NCBI GenBank assembly: GCA_026168605.1
Contig: JAPFDX010000001.1
Span: 186,001-250,000, forward strand
Origin: Roseburia sp.
GTDB lineage: Bacteria; Bacillota; Clostridia; Lachnospirales; Lachnospiraceae
Length of the DNA: 64,000 nt
Direction of reading: 5' to 3'
Of this stretch, positions 18,356-28,204 are shown piece after piece; within the stretch, counting starts at the first letter, position 1, and the number at the start of each line of letters is the position of its first letter. Position numbers and translations under genes: made by a program. Below the pieces are notes generated by a model, which saw only the letters and a program-made list of their open reading frames with translations, did no database searches and was not told where the DNA came from.

Positions 18356-18968
18356 GACGCCGCAGGAGCTGCGCAGGCACCATAGGGCAGTGCGGGATGC
18401 GATGACAAAAAAGCAGGCGGCTGATGCGGCAAGAAGCATCTGCGCCCAGCTTGGCGCGGCGGAGTGGTATAGGGAAACGCGTTGGATTTATGGCTACTAT
18501 CCGCTCGGGAGGGAGGCGGACTGCCTCGCTTTTTTGGAGCGGGCTCTCTCGGACGGGAAACGCGTGGCGCTGCCGCGCGTGGAAACGTCGCGCAGAGAGA
18601 ATGCGGACTGCCGGATGGATTTTTATGAGGTCACTTCGCTGACGCAGGTGGAGCGCGGGAGTTTTGGTGTGGCAGAACCGCTTGCGGACTGCCGGAGCGC
18701 GGACGCGCCGGACGCCGTTGTGCTTGTCCCGGGCGTTGTGTTTGGTCTGGACGGAAACCGCTACGGCTATGGCAAGGGTTTCTACGACCGCTATTTTGCC
18801 AGATTTCCACAGTATTACAGAGTGGGGATCGCCTATGAGCACCAGCTTGAGAAAACGCTGTTGGCAAAGGAGACGGATGTGCGCATGGACTGCATCTACA
18901 CGGAGCGGCAGCGCTATCTGCCGCCGGAAAGGAACGGGGAGGCATATGGAATTACTGGAGATCTGTAA
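18333..18968 (+). CDS. 5-formyltetrahydrofolate cyclo-ligase
   Basis: [27 protein letters not shown] motif. Confidence 0.92.
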   Translation: MERSLFPKTPQELRRHHRAVRDAMTKKQAADAARSICAQLGAAEWYRETRWIYGYYPLGREADCLAFLERALSDGKRVALPRVETSRRENADCRMDFYEVTSLTQVERGSFGVAEPLADCRSADAPDAVVLVPGVVFGLDGNRYGYGKGFYDRYFARFPQYYRVGIAYEHQLEKTLLAKETDVRMDCIYTERQRYLPPERNGEAYGITGDL

Positions 18969-20229
18969 AAGAGCAAAGGAAGCGAGCCGGAAGCTGGGAA
19001 CGCTTGACACCAACACGAAGAACCGCGCGCTGCTTGCGGCGGCAGAACTTTTGGTGTCAGAGAAAGACGCGATCCTTGCGGCAAATGAAAAGGATCTGGA
19101 GCGCGGAAGAAAAAACCATATGCAGAAGGCGCTTCTTGACCGTCTGATGTTAAATGAGGCGCGCATCGCACAGATGGCGGAGGGGCTGCGCCAGGTGGCA
19201 GGACTTTCTGATCCCGTGGGTGAGGTGCTCTCCATGAAAACGCAGCCGAACGGTCTTAGGATCGGGAAAAAGCGTGTGCCGCTCGGCGTGGTCGGCATGA
19301 TCTATGAGGCGCGCCCGAATGTGACGGCAGATGCGTTTGCCCTGTGTTTTAAGACGGGAAATGCCGTGATCTTAAAGGGCGGCAGCGATGCGCTCTGCTC
19401 CAATACTGCGCTTGTCGCGCTGTTGCGCCGGGCGCTTTTGGGGGAGGGAGTACCTTGTGACGCGGTCTCCCTGATCGAGGATACCAGCCGAGAGACCACT
19501 GCGGAATTTATGCGGATGAACGAATATGTGGATGTTCTGATCCCGCGGGGCGGCGCGGGTCTGATCCGTGCGGTCGTCAGTCAGGCGACGATCCCGGTCA
19601 TTGAGACGGGCACGGGAAACTGTCATATTTTTGTGGATGAGACAGCGGACCTGCCGATGGCAGTCCGCATTATCTGCAATGCAAAGACACAGCGGATCGG
19701 CGTGTGCAATGCCTGTGAGTCGCTTGTGGTGCACGAGAAGGTGAAGGACGCTCTCATGCCGCAGCTTGCCCGTGTGCTCTGGGAGAGCGACGTGAAAATC
19801 TGTGCGGATGCGCCGTGCCTTGAGGCTGTGCGAAGCGGCGTGGCGGCGGACGGCGGCGCGGTTTCCAGAGAGCTTCTTTTGGAGGCGACGGAGGACGACT
19901 GGGGAACGGAATATCTCGATTACCGGATTTCCGTAAAGACGGTCGGCTCGCTCGACGAGGCGATCTCCCACATCAACCGCTACAATACCGGACATTCGGA
20001 GGCGATCATCACGGAGAGTTACAGGAATGCCGAGCGGTTTTTAAACGAGGTGGACGCCGCGTGTGTGTATGTCAATGCGTCGACACGTTTTTCGGATGGA
20101 TTTGAGTTTGGCTTCGGGGCGGAGATTGGCATCAGCACACAGAAACTGCACGCGAGAGGTCCGATGGGGCTTGAGGCGCTCACCAGCACGAAATATGTTA
20201 TTTACGGGGACGGACAGGTGCGTGCATAG
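18946..20229 (+). CDS. proA: Gamma-glutamyl phosphate reductase
   Basis: [63 protein letters not shown]. Confidence 0.95.
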   Translation: MELLEICKRAKEASRKLGTLDTNTKNRALLAAAELLVSEKDAILAANEKDLERGRKNHMQKALLDRLMLNEARIAQMAEGLRQVAGLSDPVGEVLSMKTQPNGLRIGKKRVPLGVVGMIYEARPNVTADAFALCFKTGNAVILKGGSDALCSNTALVALLRRALLGEGVPCDAVSLIEDTSRETTAEFMRMNEYVDVLIPRGGAGLIRAVVSQATIPVIETGTGNCHIFVDETADLPMAVRIICNAKTQRIGVCNACESLVVHEKVKDALMPQLARVLWESDVKICADAPCLEAVRSGVAADGGAVSRELLLEATEDDWGTEYLDYRISVKTVGSLDEAISHINRYNTGHSEAIITESYRNAERFLNEVDAACVYVNASTRFSDGFEFGFGAEIGISTQKLHARGPMGLEALTSTKYVIYGDGQVRA

Positions 20230-20262
20230 CAAAAGCGGGCAGCGGAAAAAGGAGATATTTGC

Positions 20263-20748
20263 GTGAAAAGAAGGATAAGTGCCATGCTCGTTGCGGGGAT
20301 GCTGCTGTGGATCGCAGGATGCGGCGGTGTTTCTTCCGATACAATGGCAGACATATATTATGATGCAAAGCAGCTCGGCAGCTATTACAGCAACTATGAA
20401 CTCTCCGGCTTGACACAGAGCATAGGAGAGGATACGATCTCGGGCACGTACCGGGGGTTCAACGGTATGGTGATGCTCTGGAATTACGAGGTGCCGGGGG
20501 ATATTGCGCTGGATATTGATTATAAATTTCAGGTGCTGCACGGGAAGGTGAAGCTGGTCATGGTTGATCCCGAGGGGCAGATCCACACGATCGAGGAACT
20601 CTCGGGCGGCGCGACGTCGGACGGCATGAAGACGGAGTCGTTCTCCATGTATGACGGACTGTACCGTCTGAAGCTTGTCGGAACAGACGACGCGGAAGTG
20701 GAGTTTGCCGTGGAGGTGGACGAAGGCGATTTTATCGGAGCAAAGTAA
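20263..20748 (+). CDS. Putative lipoprotein of unknown function
   Basis: Signal peptide with lipobox-like LLWIAGCGG; gene-sized ORF with clean spacing before miaB. Confidence 0.7.
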   Translation: MKRRISAMLVAGMLLWIAGCGGVSSDTMADIYYDAKQLGSYYSNYELSGLTQSIGEDTISGTYRGFNGMVMLWNYEVPGDIALDIDYKFQVLHGKVKLVMVDPEGQIHTIEELSGGATSDGMKTESFSMYDGLYRLKLVGTDDAEVEFAVEVDEGDFIGAK

Positions 20749-20766
20749 GGAATAGGATGAAGAGAC

Positions 20767-22215
20767 ATGAAGAAAAAGATTGAGATAGAGATCATTGACA
20801 AAAAGCAGATACCGGAGACGGAACCGGAGCGCCAGTACTATTTTATGGACATTGCGAAGGCGTATGTGGCACAGCTTGCGGAGAAAAAAGGGGCGCCGCT
20901 CACCTTTCACGTGACGACGTTCGGCTGCCAGATGAATGCGAGGGATTCGGAGAAACTGGTCGGGATCTTAGAGCGGGTCGGCTATGTGGAGACGGCGACC
21001 GAGGAGGCGGATTTTGTCATCTACAATACCTGCACGGTGCGTGAGAACGCAAACAACAAGGTCTACGGACGTCTCGGCGTACTGCAGAACTACAAAAAGA
21101 AAAACCCGCACATGATGATCGGGCTCTGCGGCTGTATGATGCAGGAACCGTCCGTCGTGGAAAAGTTAAAGGAGAGCTACCGGTTTGTGGATCTGGTGTT
21201 CGGCACGCACAATATCTATAAATTTGCCGAACTGCTTGTGACAGCGATGGAATCCACTTCCATGACGATCGACATCTGGAAGGACACCGACAAGATCGTG
21301 GAGGATCTTCCGGTGGAGCGCAAGTATTCTTTCAAATCGGGCGTCAATATCATGTTTGGCTGCAATAATTTTTGCAGCTACTGCATCGTGCCGTATGTGC
21401 GCGGGCGTGAGCGCAGCCGCGAGCCGAAGGAAATCCTGCGCGAGATCGAGGCGCTGGTCGCAGATGGTGTTGTCGAGGTGATGCTGCTTGGGCAGAACGT
21501 CAATTCCTACGGCAGAAATTTGGAGCATCCGGTGACCTTTGCGCAGCTTTTACAGGAGATCGAGAAGATCGAGGGATTAGAGCGCATCCGTTTTATGACT
21601 TCCCACCCAAAGGATCTGTCCGACGAGCTGATCGAGGTCATGAAAAATTCTACAAAAATATGTAAGCATCTGCATCTGCCGCTCCAGTCGGGAAGCAGCC
21701 GGATTTTAAAGATCATGAACCGCCATTACGACAAGGAGCACTATCTGGAACTTGTGGACAAGCTGCGCGCGGCGGTGCCGGACATCGCGCTGACGACGGA
21801 TATTATCGTCGGGTTTCCGGGGGAGACGGAGGAAGATTTTGAGGAGACGCTCGATGTGGTGAGGAACGTGCGCTATGACAGTGCGTTTACTTTTATCTAT
21901 TCCAGGCGTACCGGAACGCCTGCCGCAGCGATGGAGGAGCAGATACCGGAGGAGATCGTAAAGGAGCGTTTTGACCGTCTCCTAAAGGAGGTACAGCGCA
22001 TTTCTGCGGAGAAAGCGGGCGTTCTGACCGGACAGACGCTTCCGGTGCTCATCGAGGAGGTCAACGGGCAGGACGGGACGCTTGTGACCGGAAGACTTAG
22101 CAATAATTCCATCGTGCACCTTCCGGGCACGGCTGCCATGATCGGAAAGATTTATCCTGTGAAGCTTTTAGAGTGCAGGGGCTTCTACTATGTGGGAAAG
22201 GCAGAGGAGGCATAA
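20767..22215 (+). CDS. miaB: tRNA-2-methylthio-N6-dimethylallyladenosine synthase
   Basis: TFGCQMNARDSEKLVG..FGCNNFCSYCIVPYVRGRERSR (radical SAM CxxxCxxC)..TRAM domain. Confidence 0.95.
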   Translation: MKKKIEIEIIDKKQIPETEPERQYYFMDIAKAYVAQLAEKKGAPLTFHVTTFGCQMNARDSEKLVGILERVGYVETATEEADFVIYNTCTVRENANNKVYGRLGVLQNYKKKNPHMMIGLCGCMMQEPSVVEKLKESYRFVDLVFGTHNIYKFAELLVTAMESTSMTIDIWKDTDKIVEDLPVERKYSFKSGVNIMFGCNNFCSYCIVPYVRGRERSREPKEILREIEALVADGVVEVMLLGQNVNSYGRNLEHPVTFAQLLQEIEKIEGLERIRFMTSHPKDLSDELIEVMKNSTKICKHLHLPLQSGSSRILKIMNRHYDKEHYLELVDKLRAAVPDIALTTDIIVGFPGETEEDFEETLDVVRNVRYDSAFTFIYSRRTGTPAAAMEEQIPEEIVKERFDRLLKEVQRISAEKAGVLTGQTLPVLIEEVNGQDGTLVTGRLSNNSIVHLPGTAAMIGKIYPVKLLECRGFYYVGKAEEA

Positions 22216-22826
22216 TGTACGCATACATCAAGGGGATCCTCACGGATATGTCGGAGGATACCGTCGTCGTGGAGGCTGGCGGGATCGGCTACAATATTCA
22301 CACCACAGGACAGACGTTTGATTATCTTCCGTCCGTCGGGGAGGAAGTGAAACTTTACACGTACTTAAATGTCAGGGAGGATGCGATGGTGCTGTACGGC
22401 TTCCTGACAAAGGACGATCTGCGCGTGTTTAAGCTGCTGCTCGGCGTCAGCGGGATCGGACCGAAGGGAGCGCTCGCGATCCTCTCCGTGATGACGACGG
22501 ATGATCTGCGCTTTGCGGTGCTCGGCGAGGACGCCAAGGCGATCGCGCGTGCGCCCGGCGTGGGGGCAAAGACGGCACAGCGCCTGATCTTGGAACTGAA
22601 GGACAAGTTTTCGCTGGAGGATGCGTTTGAGCAGAAACTCGCGCACACAAATGAGGCTGCGGCGGAGGGCATGAAGGGCGTGAAAAACGAAGCTGTCGCG
22701 GCTCTGGTGGCGCTCGGCTATTCCTCCTCCGAGGCGCTACAGGCAATCGGCAAGGTCGAGATCACAGAGGGCGCGGACGTGGAGGACGTTTTAAAGGCGG
22801 CTCTTAAAAATATGGCATTTATGTGA
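22215..22826 (+). CDS. ruvA: Holliday junction branch migration protein RuvA
   Basis: [43 protein letters not shown]. Confidence 0.95.
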   Translation: MYAYIKGILTDMSEDTVVVEAGGIGYNIHTTGQTFDYLPSVGEEVKLYTYLNVREDAMVLYGFLTKDDLRVFKLLLGVSGIGPKGALAILSVMTTDDLRFAVLGEDAKAIARAPGVGAKTAQRLILELKDKFSLEDAFEQKLAHTNEAAAEGMKGVKNEAVAALVALGYSSSEALQAIGKVEITEGADVEDVLKAALKNMAFM

Positions 22827-22837
22827 GGTCAGAGGAT

Positions 22838-23827
22838 ATGGAGAAACGAGTCATTGCCACCGAGGTGCAGGAGGAGGACTTAAAAATCGAAAAAAATCTC
22901 CGCCCGCAGACGCTGGATGACTACATCGGACAGCAGAAGGCGAAGGAGAACCTAAAGATTTATATCGAGGCGGCGAAAGCGCGGGGAGAATCCCTGGACC
23001 ATGTGCTTTTCTACGGACCGCCGGGACTTGGAAAGACGACGCTCGCCGGGATCATCGCAAACGAGATGGGAACGCACATGAAGATCACTTCCGGGCCTGC
23101 GATCGGAAAGCCGGGGGAGATGGCGGCAATCCTAAGTAATCTGCAGGAGGGAGACGTGCTCTTTGTCGATGAGATCCACCGCTTAAACCGTCAGGTGGAG
23201 GAGGTGCTCTATCCGGCGATGGAGGATTATGTGATCGACATCATGATCGGAAAGGGCGCGACGGCGCGCTCCATCCGTCTCGATCTGCCGAAGTTTACGC
23301 TGGTGGGCGCGACGACGCGGGCGGGACTTTTGTCCGCGCCGCTGCGCGACCGCTTCGGCGTAGTGCATCATCTGGAATTTTATACGGTCGATGAGTTAAA
23401 GACAATCATCGTACATTCTGCGGCAACGCTCGGCGTAGAGATCGACGAGGAGGGCGCGTATGAGATGGCGCGCCGTTCACGGGGAACGCCGCGTCTGGCG
23501 AACCGTCTGCTAAAGCGCGTCCGCGATTTTGCCGAGGTCAAATACGACGGGAAGATCTCAAGGGAGGTCGCCTCCTTTGCGCTTGATCTGCTGGAGGTCG
23601 ATAAGATGGGACTTGACCAGAATGACCGCAATATTCTAAAGATCATCATCGAAAAGTTTGCGGGAGGTCCGGTGGGACTGGATACGCTGGCGGCGGCGAT
23701 CGGCGAGGATGCGGGCACGATCGAGGACGTCTACGAGCCGTATCTGGTGAAAAACGGCTTTATCAACCGCACGCCAAAGGGCAGGGTCGTGACGGATTTC
23801 GCGTACCAGCATTTCGGATTGCGCTAA
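22838..23827 (+). CDS. ruvB: Holliday junction helicase RuvB
   Basis: [41 protein letters not shown]. Confidence 0.97.
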   Translation: MEKRVIATEVQEEDLKIEKNLRPQTLDDYIGQQKAKENLKIYIEAAKARGESLDHVLFYGPPGLGKTTLAGIIANEMGTHMKITSGPAIGKPGEMAAILSNLQEGDVLFVDEIHRLNRQVEEVLYPAMEDYVIDIMIGKGATARSIRLDLPKFTLVGATTRAGLLSAPLRDRFGVVHHLEFYTVDELKTIIVHSAATLGVEIDEEGAYEMARRSRGTPRLANRLLKRVRDFAEVKYDGKISREVASFALDLLEVDKMGLDQNDRNILKIIIEKFAGGPVGLDTLAAAIGEDAGTIEDVYEPYLVKNGFINRTPKGRVVTDFAYQHFGLR

Positions 23828-23932
23828 AAGTGGTTGCTTTTCAGGGGCAATACCATTATAATATACCATATATAGTTAGACGGAATACTGACACTGGGTA
23901 CATATGGTATCCGGTTGGGGAGGACACAGGTT

Positions 23933-24376
23933 ATGTCAGAAAAGACAAGCGCCGACGTGATCATAGGCGGCAAGGTATACACCTTAAGCGGCTATGAGGG
24001 CGAGGAATATTTGCAGAGGGTTGCCGCTTACATCAACAACAAGATCAACGAGTTTAACGGGATGGAGTCACTCCGTCATTTTCCGAACGATATGCGGTCG
24101 ATCCTTCTGGAGTTAAATATCGCGGACGATTATTTCAAGGCGAAGGCGCAGGTGGAGAAGCTCGAGGAAGAGCTTTCGCAGAAAAATAAAGAGATCTACG
24201 ACTTAAAGCACGATTTGATCTCCAGCCGGATCCAGGCGGAAGACGGCGCAAAGTCGGTGAAAGAACTGGAGACGAAGAACCGTGAGCTTTTACAGCAGAA
24301 GACGAAGCTTGAGGCAAAGCTGGAGGAGGCATCCGCAGCGGCGAAAAAACAGGACAAAAGCGGGGCTGTAAAGTAG
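23933..24376 (+). CDS. zapA: Cell division protein ZapA
   Basis: VIIGGKVYTLSGYEGEEYLQRVAAYINNKINEF plus coiled coil. Confidence 0.88.
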   Translation: MSEKTSADVIIGGKVYTLSGYEGEEYLQRVAAYINNKINEFNGMESLRHFPNDMRSILLELNIADDYFKAKAQVEKLEEELSQKNKEIYDLKHDLISSRIQAEDGAKSVKELETKNRELLQQKTKLEAKLEEASAAAKKQDKSGAVK

Positions 24377-24396
24377 ACAACTAAAGAGGAATGAGA

Positions 24397-24432
24397 GGGG
24401 GACGGAGCGCTTGTTTTTCGTCCCCCGTTTTT
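24397..24432 (+). terminator. Rho-independent terminator after zapA
   Basis: GGGGGACG..CGTCCCCC followed by gttttt. Confidence 0.75.
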
Positions 24433-24435
24433 GTC

Positions 24436-24475
24436 TGACATAAGAGTGGCCCGCATAGCGTGCCGCTCGTTGTTT
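24436..24475 (+). repeat. 40-nt hairpin repeat, copy 1
   Basis: tgacataagagtggcccgcatagcgtgccgctcgttgttt; 38/40 identical to the reverse complement of 56514-56553. Confidence 0.8.
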
Positions 24476-24534
24476 GGGAAACAGAGAGCAAAGTCCCTGG
24501 GAAAACTGCACTGCAGCGGAGAGGAGAGCATACG

Positions 24535-26823
24535 ATGGAGCAGAGAAGAAAAAGAGAACTTGAGGTGCTGGCGCCTGCCGGGTCGTTTGAGACATTTCAG
24601 GCGGTGATCCGCGCGGGAGCGGACGCGGTGTATCTGGGCGGCAGCCGGTTCGGCGCGCGCGCTTACGCCAACAATTTTGGTGAGACGGAGCTGCTGCGGG
24701 CGATCGACTATGCGCACATCCACGGGTGTGCGGTGTATCTGACGGTCAACACACTTTTGAAGGAGGAGGAGATGGGGCAGCTTTTTTCCTATCTGCGTCC
24801 TTACTACGAGCAGGGACTCGACGCCGTGATCGTGCAGGATATGGGTGCGCTCGTCTTTGTGCGGGAGAATTTTCCGGGGATGGACATCCACACCAGCACA
24901 CAGATGACGGTGACGGGAGCCTGCGGCGCGTCATATATGAAGGAGCTCGGCGCAAGCCGTGTGGTGACAGCGCGTGAGATGTCTCTCGAGGAGATCGCGC
25001 GGATCCGCAGGGAGGTTGACATTGAGATCGAGACCTTTGTGCACGGGGCGCTCTGCTACTGTTATTCGGGGCAGTGCCTGCTCAGCAGCATGATCGGGGG
25101 ACGCAGCGGCAACCGGGGCAGATGTGCGCAGCCTTGCCGCCTGCCGTACGAGGTGTACACCGCAGACCGGAAAAAGCAGCCGTCCGCGGGAAACTTTGTC
25201 TTAAGTCCCAAGGATCTGTGCGGTGTTTGGGACATTCCGGCGCTTGCAAAGAGCGGCGTGTATTCGCTGAAGATCGAGGGGCGGATGAAGCAGGCGGAAT
25301 ATGCGGCGGGCGTGGTGTCGGTGTACCGCAAATATGCCGACCGCTATCTGGATGCGCTGCACGGGGCGCTTGCAGACGGAAAGACGGAGCAGGAGGCGCA
25401 CGCATTTGCCGCCGGAGCGTACCGGATGGAGAAAGCGGATATGCAGCAGCTCTTTGATCTGGGAAACCGCAGCGGCTTTACGGACGGATACTACCACAAG
25501 AAAAATGGAAAAGATATGATCACCTTCGGCAAGCCGAATCACGCGAAGGCGAACGAGGCGCTGCAGGCACAAATCCGCGGGCGGTATGTGCACGCCACGG
25601 AGGAGGACGCCGAAATAAAAGAAAAAATCAATGGAATCTTAAGATTAAAAAAAGATTCTCCTGCTACAATAGAAGTGTCAATGGGAGAGGTGCGCGTCTG
25701 TGCGTGTGGAAGCGAAGTGCAGGTGGCGCGCAGCCAGCCGCTCTCGGAGGAGAAAATAAGAGCGTGCATCCAAAAGACGGGAAATACGCCGTTTGTGTTT
25801 GAGGAGCTTTCCGTCGAGACGGACGACGGCATTTTTCTTCCGGTGCAGGCGCTAAACCAATTGCGCAGGGAGGCTCTGGAGAAGCTGGAGCGGGAACTTC
25901 TTTTGGGCAGAAGAAGAACTTGTAAGGAGGAGCGCGGGCAGAAAGATGCGTGTGCGGGATCTCCCCGGACAGAACAGGCGGCGGACCGCCGGGATTTTTT
26001 TGCGGTTTCCGTGGAGGAGCGCGGGCAGGCAAAAGCCGCGCTGGAATATGATTTTGTGGATGCAATTTATTATGACAGCGGCTGCTACCGGAGAGCTTCG
26101 CTTGCGGCAGATCTCGGAAATGACGTTGCCGCGGCGCACCGGGCGGGCAGGGAGGCATATCTGATCCTTCCGGCAGTGTTCCGCCCGCACACGGCGGACT
26201 TTTACCGGGCGAAGCGGGAGGAGATCTTAGCGTCCGGTCTGGACGGCGTGGTGGTGAAAAGCTACGATGCGGCGGCTTTTGCCCGGGAGCACTTTGCGGA
26301 CAGGCTTGCCGTGGTTTTGGATCACAGCCTCTATACATGGAACCATCGCGCGAAGGATGCGCTCTGGCAGCTCGCGCCGCTGCGCGACACGGTTCCGTTG
26401 GAATTAAACCGTGGAGAGATCAGGGAGCGGGAGAACACGGGCAGTGAAATGCTGATCTACGGGTATCTGCCGCTGATGACGTCGGCGCAGTGCGTCCATG
26501 CAAACACGGCATCCTGCGATGCAAAAGAAACGGTGCTGTATCTGAAGGACCGCTATGGGAAATATTTTCCGGTGAAGAATCATTGCAGTGAGTGTTACAA
26601 TGTGATTTACAATACCACGCCGCTTGTGCTGTTTGGCGCACGCCGTGACTGTAAAGAGGCGGGGATTTGTGCTTACCGTCTCGCCTTTACGGTCGAGGAT
26701 GCGGCGCGCGTGCGTGAGATTTTACAGATCTGTGCGGAAACCTTCCTGTTGGAAAAGGAGGATTTTAAAAACCTGTATGACGGCGATTATACGAATGGGC
26801 ATTATAAGCGAGGGGTAGAATAG
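24535..26823 (+). CDS. U32 family peptidase
   Basis: ELEVLAPAGSFETFQAVIRAGADAVYLGGSRFGARAYANNF..FVHGALCYCYSGQCLLSSMIGGRSGNRGRCAQPCRLPY. Confidence 0.93.
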   Translation: MEQRRKRELEVLAPAGSFETFQAVIRAGADAVYLGGSRFGARAYANNFGETELLRAIDYAHIHGCAVYLTVNTLLKEEEMGQLFSYLRPYYEQGLDAVIVQDMGALVFVRENFPGMDIHTSTQMTVTGACGASYMKELGASRVVTAREMSLEEIARIRREVDIEIETFVHGALCYCYSGQCLLSSMIGGRSGNRGRCAQPCRLPYEVYTADRKKQPSAGNFVLSPKDLCGVWDIPALAKSGVYSLKIEGRMKQAEYAAGVVSVYRKYADRYLDALHGALADGKTEQEAHAFAAGAYRMEKADMQQLFDLGNRSGFTDGYYHKKNGKDMITFGKPNHAKANEALQAQIRGRYVHATEEDAEIKEKINGILRLKKDSPATIEVSMGEVRVCACGSEVQVARSQPLSEEKIRACIQKTGNTPFVFEELSVETDDGIFLPVQALNQLRREALEKLERELLLGRRRTCKEERGQKDACAGSPRTEQAADRRDFFAVSVEERGQAKAALEYDFVDAIYYDSGCYRRASLAADLGNDVAAAHRAGREAYLILPAVFRPHTADFYRAKREEILASGLDGVVVKSYDAAAFAREHFADRLAVVLDHSLYTWNHRAKDALWQLAPLRDTVPLELNRGEIRERENTGSEMLIYGYLPLMTSAQCVHANTASCDAKETVLYLKDRYGKYFPVKNHCSECYNVIYNTTPLVLFGARRDCKEAGICAYRLAFTVEDAARVREILQICAETFLLEKEDFKNLYDGDYTNGHYKRGVE

Positions 26824-26827
26824 CTGT

Positions 26828-28204
26828 ATGACGAATCTGATTGTAGAAATATCCAAATACCTGATGGCGGTATTGTTTGCCTGCTATACATACGAATGTT
26901 TTGCGGTGTTCCGCGGCAGGCTGAATGAGGAACAGAAAAACAGGATTTTCAGACGCCAGACGGTGTTTATGTATCTGATCCATCTGGACGCCTATCTGGT
27001 GATCTATGCGGTCACGGACAATGTGATGACGATCGCCTTTTATGTGTTTCAGGTGATTTTTATGGCGGTCACGATCTCCTGCTACCATCTGGTCTATCCG
27101 GGGGCATCACGGCTTCTGGTCAACAATATGTGTATGCTGCTTGTGACGGGATTTATCATGCTGACAAGACTGTCCTTTGAAAAGGCGGTCAGGCAGTGCC
27201 TGATCGCGCTCGCGGCGATGGTGGCGACGCTGGTCATACCGTTTCTCATCCGCAGGGTGCACTTCGTGCGCAGGCTGACATGGCTGTATGCGGTTGCCGG
27301 GATCGGCACGCTTTTGCTTGTGGCGGCGTTTGGCGCGACGAGCTACGGCGCGAAACTGTCGCTTTCGATCGCCGGGATCTCGATCCAGCCGAGTGAGTTT
27401 ATCAAGATTATCTTCGTGTTTTTTGTGGCGGGTATGCTGTATGAGAAAACAGATTTCAGGCAGGTGTGCATCACGACGGTCATCGCAGCGGTGCACGTAC
27501 TGATCCTCGTCGCCTCAAGGGATCTGGGCGGTGCCCTGATCTTCTTTGTCACCTACCTTTTGATGCTGTATGTGGCGACGCGGAAAATCTTTTATCTGGC
27601 GGGCGGTGTGCTCGCGGGAAGCATCGCGGCGGTCGTGGCATATTATCTGTTTGCACACGTGCGTGTGCGTGTGCTCGCGTGGTCAGATCCGCTTGGCGTG
27701 ATCGAAAATGAGGGATTTCAGATCTCACAGTCGCTGTTTGCGATCGGAACGGGCGGCTGGTTTGGCATGGGACTTTATCAGGGAATGCCGGAGAAGATAC
27801 CGGTGGTCGAGCAGGATTTTATGTTTTCGGCGATTTCCGAGGAGATGGGAGGCATTTTTGCACTGTGCCTTCTCATGGTCTGCGTGAGCTGTTTTCTGAT
27901 GTTTTTGAATGTGGCGATGCAGATGAAGGAGCAGTTTTACAAGCTGGTGGCGCTGGGGCTTGGCATAGTCTACGGGTTTCAGGTATTCCTCACCGTCGGC
28001 GGCGTGACGAAATTTATCCCGTCCACGGGCGTGACGCTTCCGCTTGTCAGCTATGGGGGAAGCTCGCTTCTGGCGACCATGATCGTGTTCGCGATCATTC
28101 AGGGGCTGTATATTTTGAGGCAGGATGAGGGAAAGAGCAATGGAACAAAACGAACGAAACGGAAAAAAACAGGGTTTGATGAAAAAATTGAAGAGCTTTC
28201 CTGA
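26828..28204 (+). CDS. FtsW/RodA/SpoVE family protein
   Basis: SIQPSEFIKI, FMFSAISEEMGG, VTLPLVSYGGSSLLATM. Confidence 0.93.
   Translation: MTNLIVEISKYLMAVLFACYTYECFAVFRGRLNEEQKNRIFRRQTVFMYLIHLDAYLVIYAVTDNVMTIAFYVFQVIFMAVTISCYHLVYPGASRLLVNNMCMLLVTGFIMLTRLSFEKAVRQCLIALAAMVATLVIPFLIRRVHFVRRLTWLYAVAGIGTLLLVAAFGATSYGAKLSLSIAGISIQPSEFIKIIFVFFVAGMLYEKTDFRQVCITTVIAAVHVLILVASRDLGGALIFFVTYLLMLYVATRKIFYLAGGVLAGSIAAVVAYYLFAHVRVRVLAWSDPLGVIENEGFQISQSLFAIGTGGWFGMGLYQGMPEKIPVVEQDFMFSAISEEMGGIFALCLLMVCVSCFLMFLNVAMQMKEQFYKLVALGLGIVYGFQVFLTVGGVTKFIPSTGVTLPLVSYGGSSLLATMIVFAIIQGLYILRQDEGKSNGTKRTKRKKTGFDEKIEELS

Noticed and set aside
18294-19298. 334-aa minus-strand ORF
   Set aside because: Antisense across DUF896, 5-FCL and proA, all of which are clearly real.
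20041-20910. 289-aa minus-strand ORF
   Set aside because: Antisense to proA end, the lipoprotein gene and the miaB start; no domain signal.
24196-24891. 231-aa minus-strand ORF
   Set aside because: Overlaps zapA, a terminator and the U32 gene start on the other strand; no domain signal.
25664-26338. 224-aa minus-strand ORF rich in Pro/Arg/Ser
   Set aside because: Antisense to the U32 peptidase gene; low-complexity composition typical of the shadow frame of a GC-rich gene.
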